A stretch of 25,950 nucleotides of DNA, from assembly GCA_018257865.1 (NCBI GenBank), contig JAEUBA010000203.1, positions 1-25,950 of the forward strand, in the 5' to 3' direction. Below are positions 1 through 9,813 of this stretch, in pieces. The DNA is from Stereocaulon alpinum. Lineage: Eukaryota; Ascomycota; Lecanoromycetes; Lecanorales; Stereocaulaceae. The first letter of the stretch is position 1. The number at the start of each line of letters is the position of its first letter. The notes under the pieces are model-generated. The model was not told the DNA's origin and made no database searches. It saw only the letters and a list, made by a program, of their open reading frames with translations. Position numbers and translations under genes: made by a program.

Positions 1-120
1 TTGCGGCTAGGAAAGGCACACTACGTGTACCATCTACTGGTTTCACAAATAATGTAATAGAACACCCTCATTAGTATATATAGATACTAGAATAGGCGTA
101 TAAACCAATCAATCAATCAA
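1..120 (+). mobile_element. SINE-like element, copy 1 (3' end only, cut by window edge)
   Basis: This stretch matches 23049-23168 directly and 9814-9932 in reverse complement. It is the 3' end of a roughly 1.19-kb repeat whose other two copies are complete here. It finishes with the same simple tail, CCAATCAATCAATCAA, and abuts the truncated copia at about 121. Differences from copy 3 are C-to-T at CpA (for example position 31 and in the tail), as RIP would give. The 5' part and upstream target duplication lie outside the window. No coding capacity is seen. Confidence 0.85.
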
Positions 121-3100
121 TAGGGTATATATAATACTTATTCTACTAGCGCTTTAACTTTATAACCTTTAAGCCTATTATTAGTACTCTAATTACTAAA
201 ATTAGTAGGGTATAGCTTAAACTAACTAAGTATAGAATAATAAAGATTTTATACTTAAGGAAGAATATACTATTATATAATATTCTTTATATACCTAAGT
301 TAGGGGTAAATCTCCTCTTAGGCTCCTAGTTAATAGATATTAGAATCTATATTAAATTTACTAAAAATATTTATATAATCTTATACCTTAAGCTTAGTAA
401 TATAATCGCTAAATAATAATTCGGCCTCTATATATTAGAACTTCCTTAAGGGTAACTTATATTAAATATATATAGTATACCTCCGGACGCTATCCGCTAG
501 CTTTAGTATACCTATATAGATTATATAGGTTAATAAAATATAGATTAGCTACCTAATATAGCTACTAAAGTAGACTTCTTAATAAAATTCTTAGATAAAT
601 TAACCTATAAATACTATATTTTAGGCTGTTATTAGTCTACCCTATATAAGGACTTTATTAAACTTAGAATATACCTAATAGAATTTATTTATAGCGATAT
701 TATAAGGCCTATTAAGCCTATTAGCTTTAATAGTAGTAAATAGGTAGTTACCTTTAAAGATAACTTTACCTACTACTCCGAAGTCTACTATATAAAATAT
801 AAATTAGAGCTTAGGGATCTATTCTAATAGTTTTAGTATAAGTATAAGCGAATAGGGCGCCTAATCTAACGCCTATATATAGATAATAGGGGCGAATATA
901 TTAAAGGAACCTTTTAAGAATACCTTAGCCTTAAAGGAATTATCTATAAGCCTATAGTACCTAAGAACCTAGAATAAAATAGGATTACTAAATATTTTAG
1001 GTAGGTTCTTATTAGATATATCTATCCTCTACTACTAAGCTCCGAACTTAATAAATCCTTTTAGCCTAAAATTATAAAAATAGCTAATTACCTTACTATC
1101 TAAAGCTTAGTTATAAAGCTTAGAAAGACCCTATATAAGGCCTTCTATAAATAGAAGCCCTATCTTAGGTACCTTTAAACCCTTAGCTTTAAAATATAGG
1201 CCTAAAACCGCCTCTAAAAGAAATTTATAGATAAAAGTAATACCTATTTCCTCTTAGAATATAAAGGGGATAGTTATATCTTTTATCTATAATTACTAAA
1301 ATAGCGCGCTATTATCTACGCTATTAATATTTATATTTAGGAGAAATAGCCCTACTTCTATAGGGGTAAAGAGCCCCTAGCTAAACGCTAACGGACCTCT
1401 ACTTTAGGGGAGGTATATAATAGGAATTAGAATCCTATTAACTTTAACGTATCCCTAGTATAATTATCTAACTAAGAATCCTTAGGAGAATCACCTTCTT
1501 TAGGGGGAGAATCACCTCCTTTAGGGGGAGAATTACCTCCTTTAGGGGGAGAATTACCTCCCTTACCTCCTATATCTTCTAGAGAAGTATTACCTTCTCT
1601 AGGCCTAAGTTTACTATTAATACTAGGCTCTTTAGCCCTATTACAGCTAGTATTACTAATAATAATAGGTACTACGGAAGAGCGAGAGATAACTTAAGTA
1701 CTAGTAATATACCCTAAGCTTAATATCCCTAATATACGGAACCTCTCGCTAGACCCTCTTTATAGGTACTTAGTAATCTCTCTACTAACTTAGGCGAATT
1801 TAGCGGAACTCTATAAACCTAAAACCTATACTAAAGTAATAACTAATAATATATATAAAATATAGTAGGAGCTCGCTATAAATAACGAATTTAACTCCCT
1901 TATAGCTAATAATACTTAGATACTAATATTACCCTTAGATAGCTAGAAAGTTCTTAGGGGTAGATAGGTCTATACCTTAAAATATAGCCCTAAGGGGGAA
2001 ATTATATATTATAAGGTATACTAAGTTATTTAAGACTTTAAGTAATAAAAAGGCCTTAATTATAATAAAACTTTCGCCTTAGTAGTTAAACCTATAAGCT
2101 ATAAGGCTATATTTATAATTACCGCTACTATAGATTAGGACTTAGAGTAGATAGACGTTAAAATAGTATTCCTTTATAGAGATATAGAAGAGGAGATCTT
2201 TATAGAATAGCCTAAGGGTTTTATTTAAGGGGAAGTAAAAGTTTACTTCCTAAATAAGGCCTTATACAGCCTAAAATAATCCCCTTAAGTATAGTATAAT
2301 ACCTTCGCCAGCTTTATAAACGCTAAATTAGGCGTAGTCTTATTAGAAGTTAACTTAAGTATATTTATTAACCCTAAAGATAGGACGCTAATTACCCTAT
2401 ATATAGATAATTTACTAATTATAGGCCCTAGTAAGGAAGCTATTTAGAGGGTTAAAAATACCCTTAACTATTAGTTCTATATAATAGATCTTAGGCTATA
2501 TAGCTATTACCTAGGGATAATAGTTACTTAGAACCGCTAATAACGAACGTTATAACTAGGCTAAGAGGCCTATATTAAGAAAGTACTTCGGGACTTTAGC
2601 CTTTAGGAATATAAAGAAACCGCGACCCCTATAGAGACGACTTACTATTTAGAAAAAGCTCCTAACGGTTTCTAAGCTAATACCTAAGACCGACTACTAT
2701 ATTAGAAGGCTATTAGGTTACTAATATATATAATACTAGGGACTTAACCTAATATTATATACCCCGTATTAGTAGTTAGCTACTATAGTATAAACCTAAT
2801 ATAAGCTTATTAAGGTGCGGTTAAACGAATCTTCTAATATCTTAAGTTAATAACTAAATACTAATTAATATTCTTAGGACTAATTTAGGTACTAACGGGC
2901 TATACTAACTCTAATTAGGTAGGAGACTATAATATACGCTAATCTACCTTAGAGTATATTTTTAATATAGGTAGTAGGGCTATTAGCTAGTTATCTAAGT
3001 AATAACCTATTATAGCCCTTTCCACCTATAAGGCTAAATATATTAGTTAGACCTTAGCGTCTAAGGAAGCGGTATAGCTTTAAAACCTACTAAGGTAGCT

Positions 3101-3378
3101 TAAGCTTAGTAGCTAGGAACCTTAGATAGTAATTATCTATAGGAATAATTAGGGCGTAATCGCCCTTATAAAGAATCTAGAATTCTATACTTATAGTAAG
3201 TATATTAATATACGCTACTACTTTATTAGGGAGTAAGTTACTAATAGTATAGTAGACCTCTACTATATACCTACTAAGTATTAAGTTACTAATAGGCTTA
3301 CTAAACCCCTCTATAAGGATAAGTTCGTAGAGTTCTATAATAACTTAGGCTTAGAATATATCGCCTAAGGTAGAGCTT
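121..3378 (+). pseudogene. Ty1/copia retrotransposon pol, RIP-inactivated, 5'-truncated
   Basis: This is a dead Pseudoviridae-type polyprotein read in shifting frames through many TAA/TAG. Domain order seen: protease tail and pre-integrase segment with a VLYxPKLGVNLL-like stretch (about 265-320); integrase core with an HSDxxGP-like start near 681 and a DNxGEY-like motif near 880; the fungal copia junction before reverse transcriptase; RT with a MDVKTAFLxGDLEEEI-like block near 2150-2210 and the YVDD box read as YIDN at about 2400-2415; and RNase H with an ALSTxxAEYI-like block near 3010-3060 and a TKPL-like end near 3300. The protease-integrase-RT-RNase H order is diagnostic of copia rather than gypsy. 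Gag and the 5' LTR are missing: the element starts abruptly at the SINE-like tail. Family placement is firm; exact ends are approximate. Confidence 0.88.
1481..1570 (+). repeat. 21-bp in-frame tandem repeat between copia integrase and RT
   Basis: There are about four copies of a 21-bp unit (core CTTTAGGGGGAGAATCACCTC). In the copia frame it encodes a seven-residue repeat, LGGESPP, drifting to LGGELPP by a C-to-T at CpA. It sits in the linker between integrase and reverse transcriptase, a region that is variable in copia proteins. Confidence 0.8.
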
Positions 3379-3440
3379 TAGTAGGAGTAGCTACCTAAAT
3401 CTAGTAGGAGTAGCTACTTAGATTTAGTAGGAGTATCCCT
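3379..3440 (+). repeat. 23-bp tandem repeat just after copia RNase H
   Basis: Two and a half copies of a 23-bp unit beginning TAGTAGGAGTAGCTACCTAA start at 3379, 3402 and 3425. The purine-rich TAGTAGGAGTAG core lies where a polypurine tract would be expected in a copia element, but that role is inferred from position only. Confidence 0.6.
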
Positions 3441-3727
3441 AAGAATTATATATAAATACTACTTAATTAGGGCCTACTATACCCGGATTATCCTTAAAGC
3501 TATTATTATACTTTATAATATCTATTAACCCTATATACTACCCGACTACTTATTAGTAAGAAATTAGTATATATAGGCTAATAAGGAAAATAAAAATTTA
3601 AATAACCGTATTTTATTATTTTTTAGAAAGTTTTAGTAGTAATAGTAAAAGATAAGCTCTACTATCCTACTAAATACTAAGTATTTAAGGTAAAATCCTA
3701 CTAAGTAACGGGTTGTTAAGGTAAAAA
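3441..3727 (+). other. Non-coding RIPed stretch, probably the copia 3' end
   Basis: AT-rich sequence with CA/TG almost absent and no recognised domain. It follows the copia RNase H region and may hold the 3' untranslated part or a ruined 3' LTR. No matching 5' LTR is in the window, so this cannot be shown. It ends at the AAAAA target duplication (3723-3727) of the miniature LTR element. Confidence 0.4.
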
Positions 3728-3869
3728 TGTTAGGGCTCCGGGGTATACCGCACCCCCGGACCACTAAGCTATATACAGTCTAATAGTATCGCCCTAGCAA
3801 GCACCGAACATTTTGAGTTTTACCCTTAGGGGTTTAGCGGTAACTGCGCCCACAGTTACTAGGTTAATA
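3728..3869 (+). repeat. 5' LTR of the miniature LTR element
   Basis: A 142-bp repeat nearly identical to 4596-4737. Mismatches are transitions, mostly CA/TG to TA, so the two LTRs were hit independently by RIP. It starts TGTTAGGGC and ends GGTTAATA. Confidence 0.87.
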
Positions 3870-4093
3870 AGTATATTCGGTGTAATAAAGCTTAATAATC
3901 TTAACCCGAATTATAAAGGTCTAGGGTTTAATACCATTAAGGGGGTAATTTCTGAGGGATTTTTTTAGGGGGCGGTAGCTGCAATTAGCTGCTAAGCGAC
4001 CTAATAGGGTTCCCGCCGTCCCAACCCTACTACACTACTTCGGCGCGTAGCCCGTAGTAATAAATTTTCGCTGGGGGCTTTAACTATATTATG

Positions 4094-4500
4094 TCGCTAA
4101 GTCCTTCGGGCACGAATAATATCGATAGGGGCGCCCTGCGGGGGCCTACTATCTAGCGGAATCGCCCTTTATAGGGGCTGCTATCTTCATTCGCTAAGTC
4201 CTTCGGGCACGAATATTCCGGTAGGGGCGCCCTTCGGGGGCCTACTACCTAGCGGAAGCGTCCTTTAGGGAGGCCGCTAACTAGAAGTTCCCTTCGCGGG
4301 CTTTAACTTTCTCATTTCGCTAAGTCCTTCGGGTACGAATGATCCGGTAGGGGCGCCCTTCGGGGGCCTACTACCTAGCGGAAGCGTCCTTTAGGGAGGC
4401 CGCTAACTAGAAGTTCCCTTCACAGGCTTCAACTTTCTTATTTCGCTAAGTCCTTCGGGCACAAATAATATCTAGTAGGGCGCCCTTTAGGGGCCTTACA
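4094..4500 (+). repeat. 126-bp GC-rich tandem repeat array inside the miniature LTR element
   Basis: Units beginning TCGCTAAGTCCTTCGGG start at 4094, 4191, 4317 and 4443. The first is shortened (97 bp), the next two are 126 bp and nearly identical, and the last is partial. Each unit holds short self-complementary blocks, such as TTCG...CGAA around the unit start and GGGGCGCCCTTCGGGGGCC, so the transcript could fold into repeated hairpins. No reading frame is conserved. Confidence 0.85.
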
Positions 4501-4581
4501 ACCCGACTTACACTAAATATTCGGGCTTATTATAGGGGAACGATGTTTTTCTACCCTACTAGGCGCTGTGGACGTCGCCCT

Positions 4582-4591
4582 AGGGGGGGGA
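4582..4591 (+). other. Polypurine tract of the miniature LTR element
   Basis: AGGGGGGGGA lies 4 bp upstream of the 3' LTR start at 4596, the usual location of the plus-strand primer of LTR retroelements. The role is inferred from position and composition. Confidence 0.65.
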
Positions 4592-4595
4592 TAAT

Positions 4596-4737
4596 TATCA
4601 GGGCTCCGGGGTATACCGCACCCCCGGACCACTAAGCTATATACAGTCTAATAGTGTCGCCCTAGCAAGCACCGAACATTTTGAGTTTTGCCCTTAGGGG
4701 TTCAGCGGTAACTGCGCCCACAGTTACCGAGTTGACA
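4596..4737 (+). repeat. 3' LTR of the miniature LTR element
   Basis: The second 142-bp LTR, starting TATCAGGGC and ending GAGTTGACA, followed at once by AAAAA. It keeps more CA/TG than the 5' LTR (for example AGTGTCGCC against AGTATCGCC). Confidence 0.87.
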
Positions 4738-4831
4738 AAAAAGCAGTTATAACTAGCGTATAGTAAATTAGTCGTTTTAGCGGACTATAATTTAATTATC
4801 TAGTATTTAGTATACTATATTCGAGTAGGAG

Positions 4832-5072
4832 TGTTGAAATTCAGGTATACGTATACTAAGCCTTAGTATTAATAACTAAGACTTAGTACTAACCCTTATT
4901 TATATCTTATACAGTCGCACTTAGCTAGATAATTAAGTGTTCTACCTATTACATTTTAATAGAATACTTAATTATCTAGTTAAGTGCGACTATATAAGAT
5001 ATAAATAAGGGTTAGTACTAAGTCTTAGTTATTAATACTAAGGCTTAGTATACGAATACCCGAATTTTAATA
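4832..5072. repeat. 241-bp near-perfect palindrome (foldback/MITE-like)
   Basis: Two arms of 113 bp (4832-4944 and 4960-5072) are reverse complements with only a few transition mismatches, separated by a 15-bp loop. The termini are TGTTGAAATTC and GAATTTTAATA, resembling LTR-style TG...CA ends after RIP. It sits directly upstream of the chromovirus sequence that begins near 5077. No convincing target duplication is seen: AGGAG on the left against TTTAG on the right. It may be a foldback transposon, a MITE, or two fused inverted LTR fragments; the sequence does not decide. Confidence 0.75.
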
Positions 5073-5076
5073 TTTA

Positions 5077-8000
5077 GTTAACTAATAAAGGGTATAATTA
5101 CCTAAGTTAGACGACTTACTATAATAATTTATATTAAATATACCTTAGTAATAAGGACGGATTAGGATAGTACCCCTAAAAGTTAAGATATTAGGTATCT
5201 ATAGTAAATAGTAAAGAATACTTTAATAAGGATTAAGTTAATAACCCCTACTAAGAACTATCCTTAGAAAGCGAGTTAAAAGAGCTTATAGAGGGAGAAC
5301 CCTTATTAGATAATAAAACTCTTAATAGAATAGAGGCTTTAAGGTTAGATACCTAAAGGACTTAAGAAGAACTATTAGAATCCTATTAATAGTAATTAGA
5401 GTATATAGAATAGTAAGTAACTAATCTATATAATAAACTAAATAAGGTTAAGGTATATACCCGAAAAGTTACTATAGATAAACTAATATAGGTATTAATA
5501 GCCTCGCTAAGTAATAAATAGGCTAAGAAATTAGTAGAAAATAGCTAATAATTATTATTAGTTACCGAATTTATAAGTCTTTTTTAAAGTTTATCTATAA
5601 GCTTCGCCTAGGATAAAACTAAGGGACTTATAAAGTTTAAATCTCTAATAGCTTAGAAGATCTAAGAGATATTATAAGGGGATAAATACTTAGATATAGA
5701 TAGTCTTATTTACTAGAAACTCCCTAAAGGATTAAGGTTCTTAAAAGACGGAAGTATATTACTACTAAACTAATAACTTATTCCGTAGGATTTATAGTTA
5801 TTAATCTATTATTTAGATAAAGTAGTTAGGAATCTCTTAAAGTATTAGGAAAAAATCTTATTTAATAAGTTTATTAAAAAGGACCTAATTACTAGGGACT
5901 TTAAGGAAGAGTTTATAAAAAACTAGTAAGTTCTATAATAAATAGACTAAGTAGCGGAATTACTAAAAAGGTTAAATAAATTACCTTAACTAAATTATAT
6001 AATAATATTAGATTCCGGTTTTAGGTAAAGGTTAATAATATTCTAGTAAGGGTTATTATTAATAGTAGGTTAAGTAAAGACTTAATTAAACTAAGTTTTA
6101 TAAAGAAATATAATTTACCTATATAAAAGCGTAAGCTATACGCGTTAATAAACTTTAATAGATTAATAATAAGGACTATTAATAAAAGTATTAAAATACT
6201 TAACCTAAGAATAAGATAAAGATATAAGAAGTATACCTTTAATTTAGTATTAGAAGGGGTTAATAATATTACCTTAAAAATCTTATAGCTAAAGAAAGCT
6301 AACCTATTAATAAGATAGGGTTCTTAGAATATAATATTTATAGATAGTATACTAAAATAGAGTTTTACTAATCTAAGAATATAAATCCCTCTTAGTAGTA
6401 GCTTAGACCTAAGAGGAAATAAAGGATAATTTTAAGTTAAAAATATTATAGTATTATAGAGTTAAATTAGACTTATAAGCGAGACTACTACTATAAAAAT
6501 CCTAAATAAATATATAGAATTTAGAACTCTATTCTAGGAAGAGAGTATTAATAAAGCTCTTCCTAAGTACTAACTATAGGACTATAAGATTAAACTAATC
6601 TTAAGTAAAGAATCTATAAAGAAGCTAATATACCTACTATTATAAGATAAAGCTATTACTCTTACGAAGTATATTAAAGAAAATAAACGGAAGGGGATTA
6701 TTTAAAAATCTTAATTACCTATAGGATATTCTATCCTATTCGTACCTAAGCTAAGTAGAGAATTAAGACTATATATAGATTATAGGGTACTTAATAATAT
6801 AATTATAAAGAATAGTACCTAAGCTAAGTAGAGAATTAAGACTATATATAGATTATAGGGTACTTAATAATATAATTATAAAGAATAGTTACCTATTACT
6901 ATTAATAGGAGAACTCTAAGATAAGCTTTAAGGTAAGAAATAGTTTATTAAGTTTAATATCCTAAGAGCGTTTAACTGAATATAGATAAAAAAAGGTAAT
7001 AAGTAGAAAATAGCTTTCTATATAAGATAGAGTCTCTATAAATACCTTATAATACTATTTAGACTAATAAATATACCTATAATATTCTAAGCGTTTATCG
7101 ATAATATCCTAAAAGAATATCTAGATAACTTCGTCCTAGTATATATTAATAATATACTCGTATACTTAGATATATATAAGGAATATATTAGGTAGATACG
7201 GAAAGTACTAAAGAAGCTTAAATAAGTAGGACTATACTTAAAGTTATTAAAGTATAAATTTTACTAGAAGAGAGTTAAGTTTCTAAGGTTTATTATTTCT
7301 AACTAAGGATTAGAGATAGACTTAGAAAAGGTAAAAAGTATAATTAACTAGCCTATACTTATAAATAAAAAGGAGATATAATCTTTTCTTAGTTTTACGA
7401 ATTTCTATTAAAAGTTTATCTATAGATATTTAAAAACTACTATACCTCTTACTAGCTTAACCTATAATAAAGTACTATTTATATAGTTAAAGGAAGTAGA
7501 GATATTTTTTAGGACCCTTTAAAAGTAGTTTACTTCTAGTCTAATATTATATTAGTTTAACTTAGAGTTACCTATTCGCCTCTATACTAATACCTCTAAT
7601 AAAGTAATTAGAGTAATAATTAGCTAACTATCTATAAATAATAGCCCTAATATAGGAAAAATAGGGAAAATAGGTATTACTTATTATTAGTACCTTATAG
7701 CCTTCTATAGTAGGAAGCTACTAGACGTTAAAACTAGATATCTAATATATAATAAGAAATTACTTACTATTATAGACGTATTTCGTATTTAGAAGGTTTA
7801 TCTAAAAGGAACTAAGTACTAGGTTTAGGTCTTAACTAACTATAAGAACTTAATATTCTTCTTATTAATAAAGGAGCTTAATAGACGTCTAGCTTAGTAG
7901 TATAAAAAGTTATTAATATTTAATTTTAGAATCGAATATATTAAGGGTAGTAAGAATAATACTATAAATATACTTAGTAGAAGAGCTAACTATATATTAA

Positions 8001-9510
8001 ATATTTAATAAAGTTTTAGAACGGTTCTAATATATTATAAAGATAGATTATTATAACCTAATATAGCTAGACTATATATAGTAGTAATAATAACTATTAA
8101 TAGTAAAGATTTAACTAAGAGGATACTAAAAGACTTATTAAAGGATAAAGTTATATCTAAGATCTATAAAGATATTAATAGCTATAACTTATTTAAAAAA
8201 ATAAATTTAGGATTATTAACCTTCTAAGAATAGATTTATATCCCTATAAGTATTTAAGGAGAAATTTTTAGGATTTATTATAAAGTAGAAAGCTCTAATA
8301 GATATTAAGGGATTAAAAAGATACTTAAGAAGATATCTTATAACTTCTATTTCCTTAGAATATAAAAGTATATTAAAGATTATATTAATAAATATAATAT
8401 TTATATTAGGACGAAGTATTTCTAATATAAGCCTTATAGAGAGTTAAAATCGCTAGTAACTTTAGATAATCTATAGAAAAGTATTATATAGGATTTTATT
8501 ATTAAACTCCTAAAGTTAAAGGAATAACTAATAGGTATATACTATAATATAATTTTAGTAATTAATAACCGCTTAACTAAGATAGCGTATTTTATACTAT
8601 ATAAGGAAGTATTAAACGCTAAAGACCTAGCGTATACGTTCTTATAAATAGTAGTAGCTAACTATAGGCTTTCTAAAGAGATTATCTTAAATAGGGATAA
8701 ACTCTTTACCTCTAGATTTTAGAGATTATTAATAGATATAATAAGAATTAAGGTAAAAATAAGTATAATATTTTATCCGTAGACTAATAGTTAGACTAAA
8801 CGAACTAACTGAATACTAGAGTAATATCTTTAGTACTATATTAACTACTAATAAGATAATTAGGTATTCTACCTACTAGTAGCGTAGCTAGCTTATAACG
8901 GATTAATATCTAACCTAATAGGTATAATACTATTTCGAGCTAATTATAGGTTTAAACTATATATAACCCTATTACTAAAGGGAATTAAGCTAAAAGTATA
9001 AAGGGTAATTATTATTACTAAAGAAATAGTAAGAATCTATTAAGAACTATAGAAGGACTTATAGTTCTTAAGTAATTACTTAATAATATATTATAATTAA
9101 AAACGTTTAATAGGACCGAATATTTCTAAAGAGGATAGAGTATATCTCCTTTATAGAAATTTTAAAACTAATAGGCTTAGTAATAAGCTTAATTATATAA
9201 AGATAAAACTATTCTTAGTAAAAGAATATAAAAGGGATATAAATTATATACTAGACCTCCTATAATTAATAAGGAGGTACTTAGTATTCTATATATTATT
9301 ACTTAAGAAAGTAAACCCTAAAATACTATTAAAGACTATACCGCTACTCTTAGATTAAGATAATAAAGAGTATAATATTAAGGAAATTCTAAATTATTAA
9401 ATAATTAAAGGAAGAAAAAGGTATTTAATAAAGTAGTTAGACTATAATTAGTTAAAGAATATATAGGAATTACTATCTATACTTAACTACCCTAAAAAGC
9501 TAGAGTAGTT
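5077..9510 (+). pseudogene. Chromovirus gag-pol remnant (PR-RT-RNase H-IN-chromodomain)
   Basis: A heavily RIPed polyprotein read through many stops. After a long gag-side spacer (to about 6020) the domains are: aspartic protease with an LIKLSFIKKYNLP-like stretch and a WLxKANP-like flap end (about 6040-6350); reverse transcriptase with a LRLCIDYRxLNN-like block (near 6765) and the YIDDIL box read as YINNIL (about 7140-7165); RNase H with a TDASNK-like block (about 7545-7620); integrase zinc-binding region (about 8270-8410) and core with RLTKIAYF-like and STAFHPQTDGQTER-like blocks (about 8560-8830); and a C-terminal chromodomain with an EYxVExIL...RYLIKWLDY-like pattern (about 9365-9500). 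RT before IN and the chromodomain place it with gypsy chromoviruses. A 73-bp duplication shifts the RT frame. Confidence 0.87.
6742..6887 (+). repeat. 73-bp identical tandem duplication inside RT
   Basis: The stretch beginning GTACCTAAGCTAAGTAG occurs at 6742-6814 and again, identical, at 6815-6887. It covers the conserved RT block before the active site. 73 is not a multiple of three, so it also shifts the frame. Both copies carry the same RIP-type changes, which suggests duplication after RIP. Confidence 0.92.
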
Positions 9511-9813
9511 TTAGAAACGAAATCTATAGTTAGGGGATCCTACTTAGAAAAGTTAATCTTACCTATATTAAAGGATAGGAGATTATTTAGGACTTTAGAA
9601 GTAATAGCTTCCTTTTCCCTCTCCTTCTTTTTTAGAAACTTAATATTTCTTACCTTTTATTAGACTATTTTTACTTAGTCTACTTTAATCCTTTAAATTT
9701 ACTTCTATAGGCGAGAAAGCTTTATAAAAGCTTTATTCTCCTTATTATATAATTTAGTATACTATTCTTCTATCCGTTTTTACTTAGAAATATTAAGTAG
9801 AGATAGCTTATAC
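9511..9813 (+). other. Chromovirus 3' non-coding region, first part
   Basis: AT-rich sequence after the chromodomain with no recognised domain. It includes a pyrimidine tract around 9608-9633 and ends in the 12-bp GATAGCTTATAC (9802-9813) that is duplicated after the SINE-like insertion. It continues at 11018-11256. Confidence 0.6.
9802..9813. repeat. Target-site duplication, left side of SINE-like copy 2
   Basis: GATAGCTTATAC is repeated perfectly at 11006-11017 directly after the element. Twelve bases fits target-primed reverse transcription rather than DNA transposition or LTR integration. Confidence 0.92.

Larger units (their letters stand above)
3728..4737 (+). mobile_element. Complete TRIM-like miniature LTR element (1010 bp)
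   Basis: Two direct repeats of equal length (142 bp) bound a 726-bp interior with no coding capacity. The LTR termini are TGTTA...TTAATA (5') and TATCA...TTGACA (3'); allowing for RIP both derive from a TGTCA...TGACA terminus. Five bases, AAAAA, occur directly before the 5' LTR (3723-3727) and directly after the 3' LTR (4738-4742), the expected LTR-retrotransposon target duplication. A run of eight G lies just upstream of the 3' LTR as a polypurine tract, giving plus orientation. The interior is GC-rich and dominated by 126-bp tandem repeats. It must depend on an autonomous LTR element for movement; no clear primer-binding site is seen after 3869. Confidence 0.85.

Noticed and set aside
4094..4500. 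CRISPR-like array or rDNA spacer
   Set aside because: The units are 97-126 bp contiguous tandem copies with no unique spacers, sit inside an LTR-bounded element, and show no rRNA sequence.
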